A stretch of 33,591 nucleotides of DNA from contig CAZABP010000049.1 in the NCBI GenBank assembly GCA_964483245.1, positions 1 through 33,591 of the forward strand, given 5' to 3'. The stretch comes from CAZABP01 sp964483245 (GTDB taxonomy: Bacteria > Planctomycetota > UBA1135 > UBA2386). The position numbers and the translations under genes were made by a program. Shown piece after piece: positions 23,803 through 29,751 of the stretch. Every line of letters starts with the position of its first letter. Position 1 is the first letter of the stretch. The notes under the pieces are model-generated. The model had not been told where the DNA came from and did no database searches. It worked only from the letters and a program-made list of their open reading frames with translations.

Positions 23803-25203
23803 ATGTCCCTCGACCCGGATCCGGAGCGGATGCGCGCGCAAGGACGCCTTGCCGTCGACCTCGCAACCGACCATCTGGCCCGCCTGCCGGAACAGCGTGT
23901 TGCGCGGCTCTACGAGCCGCACGAGCTGGCGGCGATCGTCGACGAGCCACTGCCGCGCCACCCGCAGCCGGTCGAGGACGGACTGCGGCGCTACTTCGGC
24001 GAGTTGGTCCCGCATGCGACGTTCGTGAACCACCCGCGGTTCTTCGCCTACGTGCCGGGACCCGGCAGCTGGTTCGGGGCGCTCGCCGAGTTCGCCGCGG
24101 CAGCGACCAACCTGTTCACCGGGACCTGGCTCGGCGGCGCGGCGATGGCGCGGCTCGAGGTCGTCGTGCTCGGCTGGCTGCGCGACGCGCTCGGGCTGCC
24201 GTCTCAGTTCGAAGGGATCCTGACCTCCGGCGGCTCGGTCGCGAACCTGATCGCGCTCGCTGCCGCGCGTGAGCGGTGCGGCGATGCCGCGCGGGCGGTG
24301 CTGTACGGCAGCACCGAGACGCATCACTCGCTGGCCAAGGCGGCACGCTTGCTCGGGTTCGGCAAGCAGCATGTGCACCTGCTGCCGGTGGATCGCCAGC
24401 ATCGGCTCGCTGCAGACGCGCTGCACGCCGCGATCGCGCAGGATCGTGCGCGCGGACTCGTGCCGTGCTGCATCGTCGCGAACGCCGGCACGACCAACAC
24501 CGGGGCGATCGACCCGCTCGCCGCACTGGCCGACGTCGCGGCGCAGGAGCGGCTGTGGTTGCACGTGGACGGCGCGTATGGCGCCGCCGCGGCGCTGTTG
24601 CCGGAGTTCCGCGACCGCCTCGGCGCGCTCGGGCGTGCCGATTCGATCACGCTGGATCCACACAAGTGGCTGTATGCGCCGTTCGAGAGCGGGTGCCTGC
24701 TCGCGCGCGACATCGACGCCGTGCGCGCTGCGTTCACCGGTGACGCCGACTACATGCAGGACGTCCCGCGCGACGTCGTCAACTTCTTCGAGCGCGGGCC
24801 GGAGCTGACGCGCGGGAACCGTGCGCTGAAGCTCTGGCTGCTGCTGCGCAGCGCCGGATTCGACGCGATCGCGGCGGCGATCCGTGCGGATCTCGCCCAT
24901 TGCCGCCTGGCCCGTGAACTGCTCGCAGCGGATCCACGGATCCAGATCGTGACCGAGCCGGAGCTGTCGGTGTTCACGTTCCGCGTGCGCGGCGGTGCCG
25001 AAGCCGGCCGCCGGCTGTGGCAGGCGATCCTGCGCGACGGGACGCTGCTGTTGTCGAGCACGCAGATCCAGGGTGGGTTCGCCCTGCGCTGGTGCGTCGT
25101 GTCGCACCGCACGACCGCAGCCGACATCGAGCTCGCAGTGGCACGCGTGCGCGGGCTGCTGGATCAGCTGGACACCCAGTCTCCGAGCGCAAACGTCGAG
25201 TAG
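23803..25203 (+). CDS. PLP-dependent group II decarboxylase (aromatic-amino-acid-decarboxylase-like)
   Basis: A 466-residue pyridoxal-phosphate enzyme of the aromatic L-amino-acid / glutamate decarboxylase family. Family features: the substrate-side segment FFAYVPGPGSWFGALAEFAA, the PLP-binding ILTSGGSVANLIAL, the His stacking on PLP in ETHHSLAKAARLLG, HVDGAYGAAAAL with the PLP-nitrogen Asp, and the Schiff-base Lys288 in LDPHKWLYAPFESG. The tail has RWCVVSHRTTAADIE. This matches bacterial enzymes acting on tryptophan, tyrosine, phenylalanine or DOPA better than GadB. The exact substrate is not predictable by eye. ATG at 23803; starts of this gene and aroF are 112 bases apart and divergent. 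The last 40 bases overlap the convergent Fe-S gene. Confidence 0.88.
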   Translation: MSLDPDPERMRAQGRLAVDLATDHLARLPEQRVARLYEPHELAAIVDEPLPRHPQPVEDGLRRYFGELVPHATFVNHPRFFAYVPGPGSWFGALAEFAAAATNLFTGTWLGGAAMARLEVVVLGWLRDALGLPSQFEGILTSGGSVANLIALAAARERCGDAARAVLYGSTETHHSLAKAARLLGFGKQHVHLLPVDRQHRLAADALHAAIAQDRARGLVPCCIVANAGTTNTGAIDPLAALADVAAQERLWLHVDGAYGAAAALLPEFRDRLGALGRADSITLDPHKWLYAPFESGCLLARDIDAVRAAFTGDADYMQDVPRDVVNFFERGPELTRGNRALKLWLLLRSAGFDAIAAAIRADLAHCRLARELLAADPRIQIVTEPELSVFTFRVRGGAEAGRRLWQAILRDGTLLLSSTQIQGGFALRWCVVSHRTTAADIELAVARVRGLLDQLDTQSPSANVE

Positions 25204-25880
25204 GCGTGGCGGAACGCCTCTTCGGCGGCGTCCGGCTGCACTGCCGCGCCGACCGGACAGGCACGGCGCACAGCGCAGCCGCGCGCACAGGCGGAGACCT
25301 GCCGGTGCGACCAGCAGCGCGCGAAATCGGCCGTGCCGTCACCGGCGTAGACGGTGACCGGACAGGCCTGCACGCACGGACGCGCGCAATCGATACAGGG
25401 TGCGAAGCCATCGTCCGCCGGTGCCTGCCATGCGCCGAACGGCTGACCACGCAACAGCAGCGCAGCGCGCAGACCGAGCCACGGCCCATGCACACGGTGC
25501 AGCAACAGGCCGAGCACCGGTGAGCGGTAGCCGAGCCCTGCCTGTTCCGCCAACGTCACGAAGTCGAGCCGCGGTCTGCGGTTGACGCCGTGCACAACGC
25601 CGTCCAACGCGAACGCGGTGAGCAGCTCATGCGCGATCGACGTCGCGTGCGCATCGAGCGGATGTCGGTCCCGCGCCGCGCGCGGCACTCCGTGCTGCGC
25701 GACGACCTGGCCCCACAAGCTGCGCGCACCATGCCCGAGCACCACGATCGTGTCGGCGCCGGGCAGGATGCTCGCTGCCGCCGGCACGCCGGCGGCCGGC
25801 AGCCACGCACATGCGTCGAGTCCGTGCGCGGCCGCGGCGGCGGCGAACTGCGCGAACGATCGCGGCTCAGCGTCCGGCAT
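25164..25880 (-). CDS. Eight-cysteine Fe-S protein resembling a shortened QueG
   Basis: A 238-residue protein. The C-terminal domain has eight cysteines suited to two [4Fe-4S] clusters: C162-x2-C165-x3-C169-x3-C173-P, then C189, C198, C202 and C208-P. Before this, FVTLAEQAGLGYRSPVLGLL and HGPWLGLRAALLLRG (about 107-144) mirror the segment of epoxyqueuosine reductase QueG (ALAEKAGLGWIGKN...GSW..LG...TD), a cobalamin-dependent enzyme. The N-terminal third is shorter than in QueG (about 350 residues) and no HEAT tail is present. Function is unknown. A redox role on a corrinoid or other cofactor is inference, helped by the cobalamin riboswitch 0.9 kb away on the other strand. The ATG at 25880 overlaps the upstream secreted-protein gene by 14 bases, so the two are likely co-transcribed. 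Confidence 0.65.
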   Translation of the reverse strand: MPDAEPRSFAQFAAAAAAHGLDACAWLPAAGVPAAASILPGADTIVVLGHGARSLWGQVVAQHGVPRAARDRHPLDAHATSIAHELLTAFALDGVVHGVNRRPRLDFVTLAEQAGLGYRSPVLGLLLHRVHGPWLGLRAALLLRGQPFGAWQAPADDGFAPCIDCARPCVQACPVTVYAGDGTADFARCWSHRQVSACARGCAVRRACPVGAAVQPDAAEEAFRHAYSTFALGDWVSS

Positions 25881-26682
25881 GCACCTCGTCCGGCGCGCGT
25901 GGCCCGAACCGGATCCGCAACACGTAACGGCCCGGCCCCGGCGGGTTGTCGGCGAACTGCACGATGACGTGATCCGGGCCGGTTTCGACCACGGCCGTGT
26001 CACGACCCGACTGCTCGACCAGGCGCGCCGTCGCGAACCGGACTCCCGCGGGCAGGAACTGTGTCTCGCCATCGTTGCGCAACCGCGGCTGCCGCTCGGT
26101 GTCCCACAGCACTCCGTTCAAGCGCGCGGGAGCCTTGGGATGCCCCCAGTGCAGGTTCGTCCACTCGGCCGCCGTCGCGTCGATCCGCAGCATGTCACTG
26201 CCATCCACATCCGTTTCGATCCGCAGCTCGGCGCTGGCGCCGAGCGGGTGGAACACGAGCTCGAACTCGTAGTCGGCGGGGCCGGGCGGCGTGTCTGCGA
26301 GGTGCACGACGACCTTGTCGGCGAAGCAGCTCAGACCGACCGTGTCGCGACCGGCGATCCGGTGCAGGAGTGCCGTGCGGAAGTCGACCGCGACCGGCAG
26401 GAAGCGCGTGTCTCCTTCGTTGCGCAGCTCCGGCTGTTCGCTCGGGCACCAGCGGATGCCATTCAGCGTCACGTCCCCCTGCGGCGCGGCCCAATGCAGA
26501 TTGGTCCAGGTCGCACCGTCGTCGCGGATCTCGATCCGGTCACTGCCATCGACCGGGCCGCGGAAGCGCAGCTTCACGAGGCCCGGCTCCTGCGGTGCGG
26601 ATGCAGCCGTCTGCGGCTGCGCCAACCAGGCCAGACCGAGCACTGCGGTCAGGGCGAACGAACGGCGCGTGAGTCCTGCCAT
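25867..26682 (-). CDS. Secreted protein of two duplicated domains, function unknown
   Basis: A 271-residue exported protein. The signal peptide (1-30) contains TRRSFAL, which fits a loose twin-arginine motif, ahead of a hydrophobic stretch. Two copies of a domain of about 110 residues follow, at about 37-145 and 152-260. Matching landmarks: VDGSDRIEI (44) with VDGSDMLRI (159); WTNLHW at 59 and at 174; LRNEGDTRFLP (87) with LRNDGETQFLP (201); GRDTV (111) with GRDTA (226). The pattern looks like a beta-sandwich repeat, possibly carbohydrate- or ligand-binding; I cannot name the family. The start at 26682 is supported by a strong GGAGG eight bases upstream, rare in this window. It is divergent from the riboswitch-led genes and overlaps the Fe-S gene. 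Confidence 0.8.
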   Translation of the reverse strand: MAGLTRRSFALTAVLGLAWLAQPQTAASAPQEPGLVKLRFRGPVDGSDRIEIRDDGATWTNLHWAAPQGDVTLNGIRWCPSEQPELRNEGDTRFLPVAVDFRTALLHRIAGRDTVGLSCFADKVVVHLADTPPGPADYEFELVFHPLGASAELRIETDVDGSDMLRIDATAAEWTNLHWGHPKAPARLNGVLWDTERQPRLRNDGETQFLPAGVRFATARLVEQSGRDTAVVETGPDHVIVQFADNPPGPGRYVLRIRFGPRAPDEVHAGR

Positions 26683-26690
26683 CGGGAACA

Positions 26691-26695
26691 CCTCC
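26691..26695 (-). promoter_or_regulatory. Strong Shine-Dalgarno for the duplicated-domain secreted protein
   Basis: GGAGG on the minus strand, eight bases before the ATG at 26682. It decides this start over upstream in-frame codons and contrasts with the weak or missing ribosome sites of most genes here. Confidence 0.7.
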
Positions 26696-26755
26696 AGCGG
26701 CGGATGTACTGCATCCGGCGCAGGTCCGCTGCTTGCGCCAGCGCGAAGACGCGCT

Positions 26756-26915
26756 AGCCTCGCGCGCACTTCCGCTGAGGGAAGACCGGTGCAAGACCGG
26801 CGCTGTCCCGCAGCTGTGACCGGGTACGAAAGCCACACGATCTCACTGGCCCGTCGCGTGACGCGGTTGGGAAGAGGTGGCGAGTAGGCGGATCCGGGAG
26901 CCAGAAGACCTCACG
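26756..26915 (+). promoter_or_regulatory. Cobalamin (adenosylcobalamin/B12) riboswitch
   Basis: The conserved cobalamin-aptamer blocks are present in order on the plus strand: GGGAA (26779-26783), CCGGTGCAAGACCGG (26786-26800), GCTGTCCCGCAGCTGTGA (26802-26819), the GCCACA loop (26832-26837; consensus GCCACTG), GGGAAG (26869-26874), and GAGCCAGAAGACC (26898-26910). GGGA at 26779 can pair with TCCC at 26806. The core is therefore 26777-26910; outer P1/P2 ends are estimated. It is 57 bases from the ATG of the first secreted propeller-like gene. By family knowledge, bound cobalamin would lower expression of the downstream genes. Orientation excludes control of the divergent minus-strand pair by the same mechanism. 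Confidence 0.92.
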
Positions 26916-26950
26916 GAAGGGCCGGTGCGGCCGGCATCCAGGTTCCCGTG
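26912..26950 (+). promoter_or_regulatory. Possible riboswitch expression platform
   Basis: GCCGG (26921-26925) and CCGGC (26931-26935) form a five-base-pair hairpin with a five-base loop. CACGG (26912-26916) can pair with CCGTG (26946-26950) around it. The outer stem begins two bases after the aptamer's last conserved block, so the two could compete. No U-tract is seen, which favours translational or Rho-dependent control if it is functional. Confidence 0.35.
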
Positions 26951-26971
26951 GCGCGCGGACGCCAGGCTGTC

Positions 26972-28303
26972 ATGCAGAGTCGTCTCTTCGCCGTCGCCGT
27001 TGCCTGTGCAGCGGCATTCCCGACCCTCGCGCAGGATCCGGTCCCGGTCCCCGGGCATGCCGCGCAGCTGCGGCATCGGGATCCATCCGGTCCGTTCTCG
27101 TGGCATGGCTGCGCCGTCGACCTGCTCGGACGCGATCTGTTCGGCGCGTTCGAGCATCGCGTGCTGCGCATCGACGAGCAGGGGAACTGGCACGAGCTGC
27201 TGGTGATGCCGGTCGGCCAGCGCGCCGGCTTCGTCGTGCGGCCGCGGCGCGCGCTCGAGGTGTTCTTCACGCACTTCGAAGGGCGGCGGCTGTATCGCCG
27301 CCACCTGCTGACGCAGCAGCAGAGCAGCGGGCCGGTCCCGCACCAAGCGTTCGATCTCGAAGTCGCTCCGGGCGGCGCCGTGCTGGTGAGTGCGAATCCG
27401 ACCTGGCCGGCTCCCGGCAACCGCTGCGGGATCTGGCTCGTCGATCTCGCGCAGGGCCAGCACCGCGAGATCGTGCAACTGGCGGGGCCGTCCGGGCCGC
27501 TGTGCTTCGACGCGCAGGGGAACCTGCTGTACGCGCTGCAGAGTGCGACCTATCCGACGCCGCCGGGCGGCGTGCGCGTGATCCGCTTCGCCGCCGCCGA
27601 CGTCGTGGCGGCGATCGCCGGGACGCGCACGCTGACGCTGGCGGATGCGCAGACGGTGATCGCGGCGCTGGATGGGGCGTTCGATCTCGAGGTCGACGAC
27701 CGCGGGCGGATCTACACGTCCGATCCGCAACACGGCGACATCCGACGGACGCTGCCGGACGCGGGTCCGCTCGATCCGGTGCCGTTCGTCGCGCGGCCGG
27801 CGGCGCCGTGGCTCCGCAGCACGACGTCGCTGCAGTTCCTGGACCTGTCGCCGGCGACGACGTTCGACGCCTGGCAGCCGGCGGGCGCCACGCTGTGGTG
27901 CTGCAGCAGCGACCTCGCCGTCTCGAGCAGCGTGCATGCACTGCAGCCGCAGCGCCCGGAGCTGTTCGCGCTGCCTGGCACCACGCTGCCGAAGGGGAAC
28001 GTGCGCATCGGCGCGAAGCACGCGCCCCCGCAGGCATCCACGCTGCTGCTGATCAGTACGGCGGCACCGGTCACCGAGTGGACACCGTTCGCGCTCGGCG
28101 GTGCACCGCTGTGGCTCGGCATCGATGCGATGGCACCGCTCGCCTGGGTCGCCGGCGCGACCGACGCACGCGGTGACGTCGCGTTCGACTTCGTGCAGCC
28201 GGGCGGCGCGGCGCTGACCGTGGCCGCGCAACTCGTCTCGATCGATCCCGTCAGCCTGCAGTCCGGCACGACGCCGGCCGTGCCGCTGCATCTGCTCCGT
28301 TGA
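26972..28303 (+). CDS. Secreted propeller-like protein under cobalamin riboswitch (first of two paralogues)
   Basis: A 443-residue exported protein with a signal peptide at 1-21 (ending PTLAQ). The body (about 45-350) is built of short beta-strand-rich units with NHL/YVTN-like phrases such as SGPLCFDAQGNLLYALQS (about 173-190) and FDLEVDDRGRIYTSDP, suggesting a beta-propeller. The last 80 residues form a separate beta-rich domain, of a kind I associate with planctomycete secreted proteins. No enzymatic motif is seen. It is the first gene after the cobalamin riboswitch, so a role in cobalamin capture or in a B12-replaceable process is plausible. The known parallel is BtuG, the B12-binding surface propeller of Bacteroides. 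ATG at 26972 was preferred to GTG at 26948 because it starts the signal peptide; neither has a good ribosome site. Confidence 0.75.
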   Translation: MQSRLFAVAVACAAAFPTLAQDPVPVPGHAAQLRHRDPSGPFSWHGCAVDLLGRDLFGAFEHRVLRIDEQGNWHELLVMPVGQRAGFVVRPRRALEVFFTHFEGRRLYRRHLLTQQQSSGPVPHQAFDLEVAPGGAVLVSANPTWPAPGNRCGIWLVDLAQGQHREIVQLAGPSGPLCFDAQGNLLYALQSATYPTPPGGVRVIRFAAADVVAAIAGTRTLTLADAQTVIAALDGAFDLEVDDRGRIYTSDPQHGDIRRTLPDAGPLDPVPFVARPAAPWLRSTTSLQFLDLSPATTFDAWQPAGATLWCCSSDLAVSSSVHALQPQRPELFALPGTTLPKGNVRIGAKHAPPQASTLLLISTAAPVTEWTPFALGGAPLWLGIDAMAPLAWVAGATDARGDVAFDFVQPGGAALTVAAQLVSIDPVSLQSGTTPAVPLHLLR

Positions 28304-28320
28304 TCTGGAGGTTCCAACAC

Positions 28321-29628
28321 ATGCTTCCGCACCCATTCCGTACCCAGATTCTGGCGCTGCTCCTGCTGCCGAGCCTCGCCGCCCAGGGGTCGCCCGGCTA
28401 CAGCACGGCGACGCAACCGTTGCCGGCCGGCGCCGGCCAGGTCCTGCGGCTCGACGCGACGCACGTCGTCTACTTCACCGGCACGAAGCTGCTGCTCGAC
28501 GACGGCAACAGCCAACGCACGCTGCTGCAGTTCCAGAGCGCGGTGTTCGGCTCGTTCACGCGTGACCTCGGTGACGGCCGGCTGCTGTTCGGCGAGAGCA
28601 GCAACGACGGCGTGTGGCTCGTGCCCCTGGCGCCGAATGCGCAGCCGCGCCGGCTCGCCGGGCTCGCGCTGAACTACGACGCGGTCCGCTGGAGCGACCG
28701 CTACGCGATCGTGTCGGCGAAGACCGGCGGCTTCCCGGCGACGACGAACGATCTGTTCGCGGTGGATCTCGAGACCGGCGCCACGGACCGGATCGCGGTG
28801 CTCCCCGGTGCATCCGGCCCGGTCTCCTGCGATGCGCACGGCAACGTCTGGTACGCGACGGCCAGCCTCTCCTTCCCGCCGCCGCCGGGAGCGACGGAGC
28901 TGTTGCTGCTGCCACGGGCGAAGGTCCGCGCAGCACTCGGCGCCGGTGAGCTCTCGCGTGCCGATGCGGAGCTGCTGCATGCCGGCCTCGACACGGCGAG
29001 CGCACTCGCACTCGATCGCGATGGGGACGCGTTCGTCATCGATTGGAAGAACCGCCGCGTGCTCGAGCTCGACGACGTGCTGCAACGCAACGCCACGCCG
29101 CACGTGCTGCTGGACTACGCCCAGGCTGCCGTCGATCCGCTCGGGCTGCAGTTCGCCGCAGCCGGCGTACACGCGCAGGCTGTGTTCGAACCGTTCCAAC
29201 CGGCCGGCGGCGGCATGCTGTTCGTGCAGGAGAGTGACTTCACCGGCACCGATCGCCTCCGCAGTCTGACCGCTGCGCGCGCGGTGCTCCATTGCGTGCC
29301 TGGACCGGTCGTCCCTCCCGGCGCGTTCACGCTGACGACGCAGGGCGCCGCCGCGCAGGCCCAGCTCGTCGTCGCGATCGGGCTCGGGCACGGGCACGGC
29401 GAGCGCGCGCTGCCGACCGGCTTGGAGCAGCCGCTGCACTGGCACCTGCCGCTGCTGCACCCGCTGGCGACGTTCTTCGTGACGACCGGTGGCGACGGCG
29501 TGGCGAAGCTGCCGCTGGTGAACCCGGGCGTGCCATTCCCGTTGCCGCTGACGGCCCAATCGGCGTTCCTGACCTCGGATCGCCGCACGATCGGCTCCGC
29601 CGCGCCTGTGCGCTTCACGCTCCGGTAG
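28321..29628 (+). CDS. Secreted propeller-like protein, second paralogue
   Basis: A 435-residue exported protein with a signal peptide at about 1-22 (LLLLPSLAAQ). It shares its layout with the preceding gene: SGPVSCDAHGNVWYATASLS (about 164-183) against SGPLCFDAQGNLLYALQS, then a Pro-rich turn (FPPPPG against TPPGG), a helix-like AALGAGELSRADAELLHAGL, and SALALDRDGDAFVIDW. A beta-rich C-terminal domain of about 90 residues follows. Identity overall is low, so the duplication is old. No catalytic motif or lipobox is visible. GGAGG (28307-28311) lies nine bases before the ATG. With only 17 bases separating it from the first paralogue, it should be on the same riboswitch-controlled transcript. 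Confidence 0.75.
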   Translation: MLPHPFRTQILALLLLPSLAAQGSPGYSTATQPLPAGAGQVLRLDATHVVYFTGTKLLLDDGNSQRTLLQFQSAVFGSFTRDLGDGRLLFGESSNDGVWLVPLAPNAQPRRLAGLALNYDAVRWSDRYAIVSAKTGGFPATTNDLFAVDLETGATDRIAVLPGASGPVSCDAHGNVWYATASLSFPPPPGATELLLLPRAKVRAALGAGELSRADAELLHAGLDTASALALDRDGDAFVIDWKNRRVLELDDVLQRNATPHVLLDYAQAAVDPLGLQFAAAGVHAQAVFEPFQPAGGGMLFVQESDFTGTDRLRSLTAARAVLHCVPGPVVPPGAFTLTTQGAAAQAQLVVAIGLGHGHGERALPTGLEQPLHWHLPLLHPLATFFVTTGGDGVAKLPLVNPGVPFPLPLTAQSAFLTSDRRTIGSAAPVRFTLR

Positions 29629-29751
29629 CGACAGCTACCCTGGGCGCCACGGCCTCTTGCAGCTTCGTTACAGCAGCCGGCGCTCGTCGGTGCGGTTCGT
29701 GCGGCGTAATAGCCGAAGGCTTCGCCAAGCTCGGCCGCCAGTCCGCTCGCC

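Noticed and set aside
25164..26682. Riboswitch control of the minus-strand Fe-S and duplicated-domain genes
   Set aside because: The aptamer reads only on the plus strand and would not be part of their transcript.
26843..28336. 497-residue minus-strand frame opposite the first propeller-like gene
   Set aside because: Shadow of the plus-strand gene; it would also cover the riboswitch, and its translation is Arg/Gln/His-rich without domains.
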